Origin: Nocardia concava NBRC 100430
GTDB lineage: Bacteria > Actinomycetota > Actinomycetes > Mycobacteriales > Mycobacteriaceae
DNA: 64,000 nucleotides
Assembly: GCF_000308815.1 (NCBI RefSeq)
Contig: NZ_BAFX01000146.1
Location: 1-64,000, forward strand
Reading direction: 5' to 3'
The position numbers were made by a program, and so were the translations under genes. Shown here piece by piece: positions 1-8,585 of this stretch (positions within the stretch are counted from its first letter, which is position 1; every line of letters begins with the position of its first letter). Below the pieces are notes generated by a model. The model saw nothing but the letters and a program-made list of their open reading frames with translations, had not been told where the DNA came from and did no database searches.

Positions 1-156
1 CAATTCGGCCAACTAGGTCAGGGCCCTTGACCGAAGGGTTACCGAGTCATACTTTTTAGAGCACAGTTCTGCAACAAAGTGGTCTGGATCACAGCCTAGA
101 TCCGTCATGGGACAGCATGCCGGCCCCCGCTGCCCCACTCTCCCAAGGGGATTCAC

Positions 157-993
157 GTGCTCTTTAGAAGAAGTCTGTCCATGCTCGGGGCCATCGGCAT
201 CGCACCGGTTATCGTCGCGATCCTGCCCGCGACCCAGGCCCAGGCTCATGGCTACGTCTCAGCACCGTTGAGCAGACAGGCGCAATGCGCCCAGGGACTC
301 CTATCCTGCGGCGATATCCAATACGAGCCGCAGAGCGTGGAAGCGCCCAAGGGCTCGAACAAATGCAGCGGCGGCAATGCCCGCTTCCCGGAACTCGACG
401 ACGACTCCAAGCCCTGGCAGGTCCAATCCGTAGGCAGCTCGGTGACTTTCACCTGGACCTTCTCCGCGTTGCACCGCACTCAGAACTGGGAGTACTACAT
501 CGGCGGCACCAAGGTCGCGACCTTCGACGGCGGCAATAGTCCCGCCCCAGCCGAAGGCGTAAGCCACACAGTCGATCTCAGCCGCTTCACCGGCAGACAG
601 AAACTGCTGGCCGTCTGGAACATCGGCGACACCGTCAACGCCTTCTACTCCTGCATCGACCTGCAAATCGGCGGTGGCGGAACCCCCACCACCACAACGC
701 CGCCCACCACCACGACCGCCCCGCCGACCACGACAACGCCACCGACCACCACGCCACCGGTCACGACGACACCGCCCACCACGACCACGCCGCCGCCCAC
801 CACCGGCCACCAGCACCCGACCACCACGCCCGGCCAGCCGGCCGCCAATGCGTGGAAAGTGGGCGCGCACTACAACATCGGTGACATCGTCACCTATGAC
901 GGCATGCGCTACCGCTGCCTGCAGGCGCACACGGTCTACGACCCCGGCTGGACACCCGTTGCCGCCCCGGCGCTCTGGCAGATGACCGACTGA
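157..993 (+). CDS. Secreted AA10 lytic polysaccharide monooxygenase with C-terminal CBM5/12
   Basis: Copper-dependent oxidative cleavage of chitin or cellulose outside the cell. A signal peptide (about residues 1-30) is cut before His31 (AQA/HGYVSAP); His31 and His106 (in SALHRTQNW) should form the copper histidine brace of AA10 enzymes. The catalytic domain runs to about residue 172, then a Thr/Pro-rich linker (about 175-225), then a family 5/12 chitin/cellulose-binding module (about 231-277, AWKVGAHYNIGD, ending in a Trp). The start is GTG at 157 with an aagggga Shine-Dalgarno 5 nt upstream. No chitinase adjoins it, so it looks like a stand-alone unit. It converges on the YibE/F gene with a shared terminator. 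The family is clear; the substrate is inferred. Confidence 0.92.
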   Translation: MLFRRSLSMLGAIGIAPVIVAILPATQAQAHGYVSAPLSRQAQCAQGLLSCGDIQYEPQSVEAPKGSNKCSGGNARFPELDDDSKPWQVQSVGSSVTFTWTFSALHRTQNWEYYIGGTKVATFDGGNSPAPAEGVSHTVDLSRFTGRQKLLAVWNIGDTVNAFYSCIDLQIGGGGTPTTTTPPTTTTAPPTTTTPPTTTPPVTTTPPTTTTPPPTTGHQHPTTTPGQPAANAWKVGAHYNIGDIVTYDGMRYRCLQAHTVYDPGWTPVAAPALWQMTD

Positions 994-1074
994 CCGTCCG
1001 CCACCGAGACCCGTTGGGTGCGGGCAGCGGAGCCGAAACCGCCGAATCGGACCGCACCGCCCGTACCTGACGGA

Positions 1075-1106
1075 GAGGGGCGTGTTCCCCCGGGAACACG
1101 CCCCTC
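1075..1106. terminator. Bidirectional terminator hairpin
   Basis: A perfect 15-bp stem (gaggggcgtgttccc and its complement, 1075-1089 and 1092-1106) lies between the convergent LPMO and YibE/F genes. It can serve both transcripts. Confidence 0.75.
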
Positions 1107-1140
1107 GCACCGTCTTTCGCGCTCTCTTACCGGCTTCGCG

Positions 1141-2946
1141 TCAGGGTCGCGAGTGCCGACCACCGCGCGGCGGCTCCGGCCACTCCTCATCCGGCGGCTC
1201 CGGCCAGCTCTGGCTCGACGTCTCGGGCCACCCCAAATTCCGCTGCTCCGGCTCACTCCACGGCTCATCGCGGTTGAACCAGGAGGATGTCGTATGCCCC
1301 GGCTCCGGATTCGGCTGCACCACACTGGTTCTCGGCACGGTCGGTTCACCACTGCCACCGAACGGCACCGCGGGCTGATCGCCAGTCCACGACTCCCGGG
1401 ACTGCGGTACCGCGGGATCTTCACCGGTGCGCGGCGCGATCGGGTATTCGCCGGTGCGAGGGCTGCCCTCGCCACCCCGCCGCACCACCGCTCGAGATCC
1501 GCTGCGGGGCACCGCCGATTGCTCGCCGGTGCGCGGAGTTCCGCTGCGGCGCACCGCAGGTTGTGATCCGGTCCGGGTCGCGAGGGGCTGGGAGCCGGTG
1601 CGCGATCCACCCTGCTGCCCCGCGCGGCGCGGCGTATTCCGCTGCGCCGCACCACTTCGCGTCCGCTTGGCGCCCGTACCCGCGGGCGCCGCGGCCGGTT
1701 TCGCGCCCAGCGGCCGGGCCAGCAGTACCGCGATGGCGGTGGTCAGCGGCACCGACAGGGCCAGCGCGATACCGCCGACCGCGGACCGCGCGATCTCGAT
1801 GCCGACGGCGTCGCCGGTCAGCACATCGCTGATCGGCCGCCCGGCCACGCTGAACAACAGCAGCAGCGGCAGCGCGCCACCGGCGTAGGCGAGCACCAGG
1901 GTGTAGACGGTACTGGCGATATGGTCGCGGCCGACCCGCATGGCGGCGGCGAAAATGCCGCGGCGGGTGGCCTTTTCGTCCAGGGCCGCCAGTTCGAAGG
2001 CCGCCGAGGCCTGGGTGATGGTGACGTCGTTGAGCACACCGAGCGAGCCGATGATGAATCCGGCCAGCAGCAGCCCGGTAATGCTCACGTGCTGGATGTA
2101 GGCGGCGACATTCGTGTTCTGCTCCTCGGACAGTCCGGTCAGGTGGGTGATCTTCAGCGACACCCAGGACAGCACCGCCGCCACCACCATCGAGGTCAGC
2201 GTGCCCAGCAGCGCGGAACTGGTGCGCAGGTTCACCCCGTGCGCCAGATACAGCACCGAATACAGGATCACCGCGCCCGCGACCAGGGCCACCGGGATGG
2301 CGGGCTTGCCCTCCAGCAGCGCGGGCAGCAGGAACAGCACCAGCACGCCGAACGCGATGACGAGCCCGATCAGCGCCCGCAACCCGCGCCACCGCGCCAC
2401 CGCGATGATCACCACCGCGAAGACGATCACGATGATGGTCAGCGGCAGCCCGCGCGCGTAATCGTCGAACGAGTAGATGGTCCCCGGATTCGGATCCTGC
2501 GCGGTCTTCGGCGCCTTCTGCGGCACGATCCGAATCTTGTCCCCCACACTCAATTTCGGCTGATCCGGCGTAGGCGAATTGACGAACAGCGTCCAACTCC
2601 CCTTGTCCGCACCGGAATTGATCGCAACCACACTGCGCGCGCACTGCTGCTGCGCCGCCGGCAACAACTCCGGCTCAACCGTGAAGACCTTGCCGTTGTT
2701 CGCATCCCCACACGGCCCGAGATCCTGCTTGACCACGGTCCCGGCCTCGGAGCTCACCGCCCCGCCCCCGCCGTTCTGCATAGGCAACGGAATATCGACA
2801 TGCTGCGCACTCGGCCATAACCAGACCAACCCCGCAATTACGGCCACCCCGATCACAGCGAGTAGCCCGACAACGACTCGGGCGGCATTCGTCCCGATCG
2901 CAATTGGCCCGGAATGGTCGTGATGGTGATGGTGGTGATCGCTCAC
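1141..2946 (-). CDS. YibE/F-family multi-spanning membrane protein
   Basis: YibE/F-like membrane protein (PF07907 type), function not established. The N-terminus is His-rich (MSDHHHHHHDHSG), followed by a membrane segment near residues 25-45, an extracytoplasmic region to about 165 with a paired Cys (CGDAN near 79 and QQCARS near 101), then at least six more hydrophobic helices between about 170 and 415. The C-terminal 180 residues are a low-complexity cytoplasmic-type tail built from loose copies of RTGEQ/PRSGS/PRTGE, rich in Arg, Ser, Pro and Gly. The His-rich start suggests metal contact, but that is inference. It is transcribed alone, convergent with the LPMO gene. Confidence 0.8.
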   Translation of the reverse strand: MSDHHHHHHDHSGPIAIGTNAARVVVGLLAVIGVAVIAGLVWLWPSAQHVDIPLPMQNGGGGAVSSEAGTVVKQDLGPCGDANNGKVFTVEPELLPAAQQQCARSVVAINSGADKGSWTLFVNSPTPDQPKLSVGDKIRIVPQKAPKTAQDPNPGTIYSFDDYARGLPLTIIVIVFAVVIIAVARWRGLRALIGLVIAFGVLVLFLLPALLEGKPAIPVALVAGAVILYSVLYLAHGVNLRTSSALLGTLTSMVVAAVLSWVSLKITHLTGLSEEQNTNVAAYIQHVSITGLLLAGFIIGSLGVLNDVTITQASAAFELAALDEKATRRGIFAAAMRVGRDHIASTVYTLVLAYAGGALPLLLLFSVAGRPISDVLTGDAVGIEIARSAVGGIALALSVPLTTAIAVLLARPLGAKPAAAPAGTGAKRTRSGAAQRNTPRRAGQQGGSRTGSQPLATRTGSQPAVRRSGTPRTGEQSAVPRSGSRAVVRRGGEGSPRTGEYPIAPRTGEDPAVPQSRESWTGDQPAVPFGGSGEPTVPRTSVVQPNPEPGHTTSSWFNRDEPWSEPEQRNLGWPETSSQSWPEPPDEEWPEPPRGGRHSRP

Positions 2947-3010
2947 GCAGCGAGCCTAAACGCAAACCATTCCCGACATGCTGAGAGGTTGTCGGTTCTC
3001 GAATGCCAAG

Positions 3011-3072
3011 GCGACAACTGATTTCGCAACGTTCGGGGTAACTCGCCGGGTACGCCCAGAATTGTTTCGGCT
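3011..3072 (+). repeat. Dispersed intergenic repeat, copy A
   Basis: About 62 bp that match, in opposite orientation, the segment at 51460-51519. Shared blocks include gacaactgatttcg, gggtaactcg, cgggtacgccc and aattgttt(c/t)ggct, with a small indel in between. Both copies are intergenic. Confidence 0.75.
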
Positions 3073-3193
3073 CCCAACGCAGGCACGGATGCGAGATGGC
3101 GAACGGCTCTCAGCCGTCCGCTGAAGGCCCGGGGAGGCGGTGCTGCAGGGGGCGGCGGAGAGCAGGGGGATGTCTCCGCCGCCCGGCATAGGT

Positions 3194-3249
3194 GGCCCAG
3201 GGGGGGTAGGCCAGCCAATGCAGGGCCGGACGGCCCAGGGGGGGTAGGC
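3194..3249 (+). repeat. 18-bp direct repeat pair
   Basis: The sequence ggcccagggggggtaggc occurs at 3194-3211 and again at 3232-3249, 38 bp apart start to start. It lies upstream of the YibE/F gene; role unknown. Confidence 0.7.
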
Positions 3250-3437
3250 GGTCCGGCCGGGGCACTCTAGGTGCCGAGGACCACTGTACACAAAAGACGG
3301 TTCTTTGCGCTAGCTAAGTCTCTAAAAACCGAACTTTTTCGTACCTGCGGTCTGTTTTAGCCAGGGTCCCACCTGCGCCATCGGCATCATTAGGGGATGT
3401 CCAGGAGTGGACAGAGCCGGATCCGCGCAGGTCAGAA

Positions 3438-3477
3438 GGGGTACACCGGAACGCGCGCCGGTACTCCAGCGTACCCC
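3438..3477 (-). terminator. Possible terminator of the aminotransferase gene
   Basis: Outer arms ggggtac and gtacccc enclose an inner accgg/ccggt stem. It sits about 35 bp downstream of the aspC-type stop codon. There is no clear U tract. Confidence 0.4.
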
Positions 3478-3512
3478 GTATGTACCCCGCGATCGAGTAT
3501 TTTCAGCCGGAA

Positions 3513-4763
3513 CTACTGCCGATAGCTCGCGAGGAAGTTGCCGAATCGCTCGATGGCGACCGACAAGTCGCGCGCCCACGGCAGCGTGACGATGCGCAGA
3601 TGATCGTGATGCGGCCAGTTGAACCCGGTCCCCTGCACCATCAGGATCTTCTCCTGCAGCAGCAGATCCAGCACCAGCTTCGAATCATCGTGGATCTCAT
3701 GGACTTCCGGATCCAGCCGCGGGAACGCGTACAGCGCACCGGTCGGCTTCACGCACGAGACGCCCGGAATCGTATTCAGCTTCTCCCAGGCCACATCCCG
3801 CTGCTCCAGCAGCCGCCCGCCGGGCAGCACCAGGTCGTCGATGCTCTGATGCCCGCCGAGCGCCACCTGAATGGCATGCTGCGCAGGCACATTCGGGCAC
3901 AGCCGGGTGGAGGACAGCAGATCGATGCCCTCGAGGAAACCGCCCGCGTGCTCCTTGGGCCCGGTGATGACCAGCCAGCCCGAGCGGTAGCCCGCGACCC
4001 GGTACGCCTTGGACAGGCCGTTGAAGGTCAGGCACAGCAGATCCGGCGCGAGCGTGGCCAGCGAGATGTGCTTGGCGTCGTCGTAGAGGATCTTGTCGTA
4101 GATCTCGTCGGCCAGCAGCAGCAGCTGATGCTTGCGCGCCAGGTCCACCACCTGCTGCAGCACCTCGGCGGAGTACACCGCGCCGGTGGGGTTGTTCGGG
4201 TTGATCACGACAATCGCCTTGGTCTTGTCGGTGATCTTGGATTCCATATCGGCGATGTCCGGCTGCCAGCCGTTGGACTCGTCGCACAGGTAGTGCACCG
4301 GGGTGCCGCCCGCGAGCGAGGTCATGGCCGTCCACAGCGGGTAGTCCGGCGCCGGAATCAACACCTCGTCGCCGTTGTCGAGCAGCGCCTGCATGGTGAT
4401 GGTGATCAGCTCGGAGACGCCGTTGCCCAGGTAGACGTCGTCGACATCGAATTCCGGGAAGCCCGGCACCAATTCGTAGCGGGTGAAGATGGCCCGCCGC
4501 GCCGGCAGGATGCCCTTCGACTCGCTGTACCCCTGCGCGTAGGGCAGCGCCGCGATCATGTCGCGCATGATGACGTCGGGCGCGTCGAACCCGAACGGCG
4601 CGGGATTGCCGATGTTCAGCTTCAGAATCCGGTGTCCCTCGGACTCCAACCGCGCCGCGTGTGCGTGTACCGGCCCCCGGATCTCATAGAGAACGTTCTG
4701 GAGTTTCGTCGACTGCTCCAGGACGCGCGGGGACCGATGCGGTAGGTGACTCTGTGGGCTCAC
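3513..4763 (-). CDS. aspC: Pyridoxal-phosphate aminotransferase (AspC/AlaA type)
   Basis: Fold-type I, class I/II aminotransferase that moves an amino group between an amino acid (aspartate or alanine) and a 2-oxo acid, in the cytosol. The PLP Schiff-base lysine is Lys252 in FNGLSKAYRVAGYRSGW, the signature of the AlaA/AspC subgroup; INPNNPTGAVYS (about 187-198) and ADEIYDKILY (about 218-227) are the other cofactor-site motifs. At 416 residues it is close to M. tuberculosis Rv0337c, which it resembles. The start is GTG at 4763. It lies downstream of an XRE regulator gene on the same strand but is separated by a long inverted repeat, so it is probably transcribed separately. Whether alanine or aspartate is preferred cannot be told from sequence alone. 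Confidence 0.88.
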   Translation of the reverse strand: MSPQSHLPHRSPRVLEQSTKLQNVLYEIRGPVHAHAARLESEGHRILKLNIGNPAPFGFDAPDVIMRDMIAALPYAQGYSESKGILPARRAIFTRYELVPGFPEFDVDDVYLGNGVSELITITMQALLDNGDEVLIPAPDYPLWTAMTSLAGGTPVHYLCDESNGWQPDIADMESKITDKTKAIVVINPNNPTGAVYSAEVLQQVVDLARKHQLLLLADEIYDKILYDDAKHISLATLAPDLLCLTFNGLSKAYRVAGYRSGWLVITGPKEHAGGFLEGIDLLSSTRLCPNVPAQHAIQVALGGHQSIDDLVLPGGRLLEQRDVAWEKLNTIPGVSCVKPTGALYAFPRLDPEVHEIHDDSKLVLDLLLQEKILMVQGTGFNWPHHDHLRIVTLPWARDLSVAIERFGNFLASYRQ

Positions 4764-4803
4764 CCAAGCAGTATCTAATTTGCCCTCCGCTTCGCTCCGG
4801 GCG

Positions 4804-4900
4804 GGTTCGCGGCGCTGGAAGTCTCGATTCTTCCCTCCCTCCGCTCCTCCGCTTCGCTCCCCCGCTCCACTCAGTCCAGAATCGAGACGCGCCGCGAACC
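4804..4900. repeat. Long imperfect inverted repeat (23-bp arms)
   Basis: Left arm ggttcgcggcgc (4804-4815), a 5-nt bulge, then gtctcgattct (4821-4831); right arm agaatcgagac (4878-4888) directly followed by gcgccgcgaacc (4889-4900). The 46-nt loop is pyrimidine-rich, and the word tccgcttcgctcc occurs in it (4848-4860) and just outside (4786-4798). The right arm touches the stop codon of the XRE gene. Confidence 0.8.
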
Positions 4901-4901
4901 T

Positions 4902-6317
4902 TTAATGGGCTGTATCGGGCGGCAGTACGCTGCGCGCGGCGGTCGAGCCGCAGAACTCCTCGATCCTTTCGTCCAGGTCCTGCGCCTCGCCCGCATCGCG
5001 GAACTCCGGGCTGGCCAGGCGCTGCCGCACGGCGGACAGGCGCTCCTCGAGTTGCGCGATGCGCTTGTCCTCGTCGAGCTCTAGCACCGGCTCGAGGGCG
5101 GCGGCGGCACCGTCGAGGCTGCCGTTGATCAGGTGCGCGGCGGCGTTGTCCACGCGGGCCAGCGACTCCGCGCCGTAGGAGCGCTTGTCGGTCGGCCCGT
5201 TCACATAGAGATCGATGGCGCGATTGGTGGCGTCCAGCGCGGGCTCGGCCTGCCCGAGATGGATGTAGGTCGCGCCCGCGTAGTAGTGGCTCTTGGGCTG
5301 GTTGAACCCGAACACACCCCCGACCTCGTCGTGCAGGTTGTCGCTGGACTCGCTGTCGCGCGCGTCGTCGGCGGCGCGGATGCAGCGTTCGGTGTCATGG
5401 GTGCTGCCCAGCCGCGACCAGATGCGGGCCTCGATGTTGAGCAGCCGCACCCGCGAGGTCGCGGATTCGGCGTAGCGGTGCCCGCTCTGGGCCAGCAGCA
5501 CCGCGCGGCGGGGCCGCTCGGCACGGTATTCGATGAGGGCCTGCATGCCGCGGGTCCAGGCGCGCAGCGGATTGTGCTCGCACAGTTCGGCGTAAGCCCA
5601 AGCGGCCCTGGCCTGTTCGCCGGCGGCGTCGAAATAACCGAGATCGGTGCTGGCATTCGCCAGCAGACCGGACAAAGTACCCGCCAAAAGGTACAGATGC
5701 GACGTATCAGCGGGACGCTGATGGCCTTCGAGCAACCGGTACACCCGACGCCGCACCCGCAGCATCTCCACCATCATCGGCACCGGCGGCATGTGGACGT
5801 ACTCGTTGGCAATCCGAGTGACGTCGGCGTCGAGCTGTTCCAACATGGTCGCACCCACATTGGTGCTCTCCGCCCTGCCGGCGTGCTCGCTTGCTTCATG
5901 GGCAGCCGCCATGATCAGATCCCTCTCCGAAATCGCCGCTAACGCATCGCCCCTCATCGCACCCGTATCGACGAGTGCCAGCAGTTCCGCGTCGCTGGAA
6001 TAACTGGCCTGCGCGGGCATCCCGCTCCATAGCTCGGAACCGCCTTGGCGCACATCGAAACCGGGAACGGCGGGGCGGTCGCTCGAGGGCTGGTCGATCA
6101 AGGCCGCGAACCGTGCCCGCACAACATCGTCGGACCGGGCAAGGGAAGTATCGAGGGCGGCCTGATTGATGGGACGGGGATGCACCCGATCGCCCCCGGC
6201 CTCCCATTTCGAGACCAGTCGTTCGTGCACACCCAGATGTGCGGCGAACTCCCGGATACTCATGCGCTTGGCATCGCGGAGGGCCCGGGCCTCTTTGCCT
6301 GACCAGTGCCGGACCAC
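4902..6317 (-). CDS. XRE-family regulator with long helical C-terminal domain
   Basis: DNA-binding regulator. An N-terminal XRE helix-turn-helix (about residues 4-45 from the chosen start; REFAAHLGVHERLVSKWE) is followed by some 400 residues of helical, TPR-like sequence. This is a common design in actinomycete developmental and accessory-gene regulators. The chosen GTG at 6317 has aaggga 9 nt upstream; the frame stays open to an ATG at 6380, which lacks a good ribosome-binding site. It is divergent from a small protein of unknown function at 6520, with an ATACGTAT palindrome between them. That arrangement suggests the regulator controls the small gene and itself. Confidence 0.75.
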   Translation of the reverse strand: MVRHWSGKEARALRDAKRMSIREFAAHLGVHERLVSKWEAGGDRVHPRPINQAALDTSLARSDDVVRARFAALIDQPSSDRPAVPGFDVRQGGSELWSGMPAQASYSSDAELLALVDTGAMRGDALAAISERDLIMAAAHEASEHAGRAESTNVGATMLEQLDADVTRIANEYVHMPPVPMMVEMLRVRRRVYRLLEGHQRPADTSHLYLLAGTLSGLLANASTDLGYFDAAGEQARAAWAYAELCEHNPLRAWTRGMQALIEYRAERPRRAVLLAQSGHRYAESATSRVRLLNIEARIWSRLGSTHDTERCIRAADDARDSESSDNLHDEVGGVFGFNQPKSHYYAGATYIHLGQAEPALDATNRAIDLYVNGPTDKRSYGAESLARVDNAAAHLINGSLDGAAAALEPVLELDEDKRIAQLEERLSAVRQRLASPEFRDAGEAQDLDERIEEFCGSTAARSVLPPDTAH

Positions 6318-6408
6318 GGTGCCATCCCTTCCGAACGAACTCCGATACCCAGGGTACGAGCGGAAACAAGCCGCGACCACATCCGAAACCTTTTAGGTAC
6401 CAGGCGTT

Positions 6409-6416
6409 ATACGTAT
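6409..6416. promoter_or_regulatory. Palindrome in divergent promoter region
   Basis: ATACGTAT lies in an AT-rich stretch between the divergent XRE gene and the small gene at 6520. It is a plausible operator or -10 region, unproven. Confidence 0.35.
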
Positions 6417-6519
6417 CGGTAATAGTGGCGGCGGAAAGGCAGTGGAAGGCGAGTGCACGGGCGTATTCACGACGGCCACCGGCAGGCGACCCTTGTGGTC
6501 AGGGGAAGGAGGCGGGGAT

Positions 6520-6969
6520 GTGAACGCGGACAAGCTCAGAACAGTCGATGACTGGGTTTCCTACTACCGGCACGAGTTCGGGCTACCGGTCACCGAACGC
6601 GGCGGATTCGTCATGCTTCCCGTCACCGCGCAGATCGCGGTGGTGCACCTGCCGGTCGCGCGGGCCGAAAAGGTCCGCAGCGCACTGCAACAGCGGCACA
6701 AGGGCGCGCCCATGCTGGCCCGGCAGATCCGCTGGAGCCTGCTGGCCGAACCGGATTCGCGGCCCGGCGCACAGATCATGGAGGTGCTCGACACCCTCGA
6801 TATCGGCATTCCGGCGGTCGGCAGCGCGGTCATGCTGCCCACCGGCCTGGGCCGCTGGACCCGCGAGGGGTGTCACTGGGTGACGCCGCCCGCGCGCGAC
6901 ATCAAACTCCCACCCCTGTCGGCGATTATCACGACAGCTCTGGCGGTGGGAACCGGAAGCGAGGACTGA
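6520..6969 (+). CDS. Small protein of unknown function, paralogue of the gene at 33841-34287
   Basis: 149 residues, no signal peptide or membrane segment. It resembles the product of 33841-34287 along its whole length: both start with a DEL/DKL-T-x-x-W motif, then (R/S)xxFGLPY/V, a GFVxLPV strand, and near the C-terminus LPTGxGRxTxEGxxW, then PPxRD and a PLLSxxxxxA tail. The start is GTG at 6520 with a strong aaggagg 7 nt upstream (6506-6512), which rules out the upstream ATG at 6442. It is divergent from an XRE regulator. The fold may relate to the prim-pol-like or substrate-binding small proteins of actinomycetes, but I do not recognise it with confidence. Confidence 0.75.
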   Translation: MNADKLRTVDDWVSYYRHEFGLPVTERGGFVMLPVTAQIAVVHLPVARAEKVRSALQQRHKGAPMLARQIRWSLLAEPDSRPGAQIMEVLDTLDIGIPAVGSAVMLPTGLGRWTREGCHWVTPPARDIKLPPLSAIITTALAVGTGSED

Positions 6970-7011
6970 ACGCAGCCGGTCCTCGCACCGGCGCCGAGCG
7001 CGCCGGCCCCA

Positions 7012-7051
7012 CCGAGTCCGCCCCTTCTGGCAGTCGACGGGGCGGACTCGG
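7012..7051. terminator. Bidirectional terminator hairpin
   Basis: A 13-bp perfect stem (ccgagtccgcccc, 7012-7024, with 7039-7051) and a 14-nt loop between the convergent genes ending at 6969 and 7083. Confidence 0.6.
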
Positions 7052-7082
7052 CGTGTACGGCACGCGAATCAAAACCCTTGCG

Positions 7083-8405
7083 TCAGTGCTCCTGTGCGGG
7101 CGGGGCCGGGAAGAGGGGCGGCAAGGTGGGGACGATCACCGGTGGGAGGCCGGGGATGATCGTGATGGTGTTGGGGCCGACCGTGGTGGTCGGGGCCTCG
7201 GTCGTGGTGGCGGCGACGCGGGGCGGGGGTGCGGCCAGGGACTCGTTGGTGGCGTCGGTGGTGGTGGGGGCGGCGGTGGCGGGTTCGGCCGAGTGGGTGG
7301 TGGTGGTCGGGACCGAGCTGGTGACGGCGTCCTGGCGCTGCGAATCGTGTTCCAGGACTTGGGGTGCCCAGCCCAGGGTGACGCCGATGGCGGCCACCAC
7401 GACCAGTGCGCCGACCGCCACACCGGCGAGGCTGATCTCGCGGCGGCGGCCGACCTTCTCCGCCGCGACCGGACCGTTCAGCCAGGCGGGCGAGGTCTCC
7501 GCCGCGGGCGGCGGCGGGGTGTGCTCGTGCACGGCCGCCGGGAACGGCGCGGGCGCGGGCCGGTGCATGACCGGGCGGGCGAGCATGGCCGCGCCCCGGG
7601 TCACCACGGTGTCGGGCGCGGCGGGCACGATCACCGGGACGCCGAGCCAGCGCCGCAGAACCCTTGCCACCAGCGGGATCTGGGCGCAGCCACCGAGCAG
7701 CGCGACCGCCTGCACCGGCTGTTCGGAGCGCAGGATGACATCGCGGGTCATGCGCGCGGAGGATTCGACGGCCAGCATGATGAGGGCCTCGAAATTCTCC
7801 TGCGACAGCAACACCAGCCCCTCGGTCGAGGGCAGGGCCACCGCATTGCTGCTGGAGAGCTGTTCCTTGGCCTGGCGGCAGAGCGCGTCCAGCGCGGCCA
7901 GCCCGGTGTGGTCCGGCGGATGCGCGATGCGCCCGGAGGCGATCTGCTGTTCGCGGATCAGCGAATCCAGGTAGTCGCCGCTGATATCGCTGGTGCGCTC
8001 GCTGAAGCAGACCTGCCGAGTGGCGGTGTCGACCACCGTCACGGACAAACCGGACGCACCCAGGTCGTAGAGGGCGACCGTGCCGAAACCTTGTAGCTCA
8101 CCGGAGTATTCGAGGAATTCCAGCGCCGCCACCACATCGGGCACCAGTTCGTAATTGGTGAACTGCCGCCGCGCCAGCTCGGCCCGGATGGCCCGCGCGT
8201 GGTTCTCGTCGCGATAGGCGATGGCGGTGGCGCTGATCCGCTGATCGGCGGCCAGCACCGCGCCGATCACATCCGCGGCCAGCTCGTCGACCCGCCGCTC
8301 CCCGACCGGAACCGCCTGCACATCGAAGGGCTCGGCGGAATCGGTGATCGGACGTGCGACGCGAACCGCGCCCGCCCCCACCGAAACTCCCAGAACCGAA
8401 CTCAT
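7083..8405 (-). CDS. Hsp70-like actin-fold protein with membrane anchor
   Basis: 440 residues. The N-terminal 290 residues are an actin/Hsp70-type ATPase region: VLGVSVGAGAVRVA at the start (phosphate-1 position) and ALYDLGASGLSVTVV (about 129-143, phosphate-2 position), then LLGGCAQIPLVARVL (about 243-257, adenosine-site-like) and TRGAAMLA. The Hsp70 substrate-binding domain is missing. Instead there is one membrane helix (about 333-353, AGVAVGALVVVAAIGVTLGW) and a Thr/Pro/Ala-rich extracytoplasmic tail. The ATG at 8405 is preferred over an upstream in-frame ATG at 8429. Such proteins are common in Nocardiaceae; their role is unknown, perhaps sensing or envelope scaffolding. It is 180 bp downstream of dcd on the same strand. 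Confidence 0.72.
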   Translation of the reverse strand: MSSVLGVSVGAGAVRVARPITDSAEPFDVQAVPVGERRVDELAADVIGAVLAADQRISATAIAYRDENHARAIRAELARRQFTNYELVPDVVAALEFLEYSGELQGFGTVALYDLGASGLSVTVVDTATRQVCFSERTSDISGDYLDSLIREQQIASGRIAHPPDHTGLAALDALCRQAKEQLSSSNAVALPSTEGLVLLSQENFEALIMLAVESSARMTRDVILRSEQPVQAVALLGGCAQIPLVARVLRRWLGVPVIVPAAPDTVVTRGAAMLARPVMHRPAPAPFPAAVHEHTPPPPAAETSPAWLNGPVAAEKVGRRREISLAGVAVGALVVVAAIGVTLGWAPQVLEHDSQRQDAVTSSVPTTTTHSAEPATAAPTTTDATNESLAAPPPRVAATTTEAPTTTVGPNTITIIPGLPPVIVPTLPPLFPAPPAQEH

Positions 8406-8585
8406 CTGATGCCCATCTCGTTTCCACACACTGTCGCCGTCACCTTACGACGTGGCGCGCCATCCGTACACCCGGTAAGCCCGCGCACCGGTCGGCGTAT
8501 TCGCGCCACCAGTGACGGTCAACTGTCCAGGCAGCGGCCGATTTACGCGCGCCGGTGAACCGCCGTCCTTACCCCGTAACACCAC

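Larger units (their letters stand above)
2947..3512. other. 566-bp intergenic region with repeats
   Basis: No convincing gene. It separates the 3' end of the aminotransferase gene from the start of the YibE/F gene, both on the minus strand. It holds a dispersed repeat (3011-3072), an 18-bp direct repeat (3194-3211 and 3232-3249), an AT-rich patch near 3290-3350, and a stem-loop (3438-3477). Short open frames here lack good start signals or recognisable protein character. Confidence 0.6.

Noticed and set aside
3194..3249. The 18-bp direct repeats as a CRISPR or origin iteron
   Set aside because: Only two copies, G-rich, with no array or cas/rep gene nearby.
3480..4745. Plus-strand frame opposite the aminotransferase
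   Set aside because: Gln/His/Arg-rich shadow of the PLP enzyme, which has all its motifs on the minus strand.
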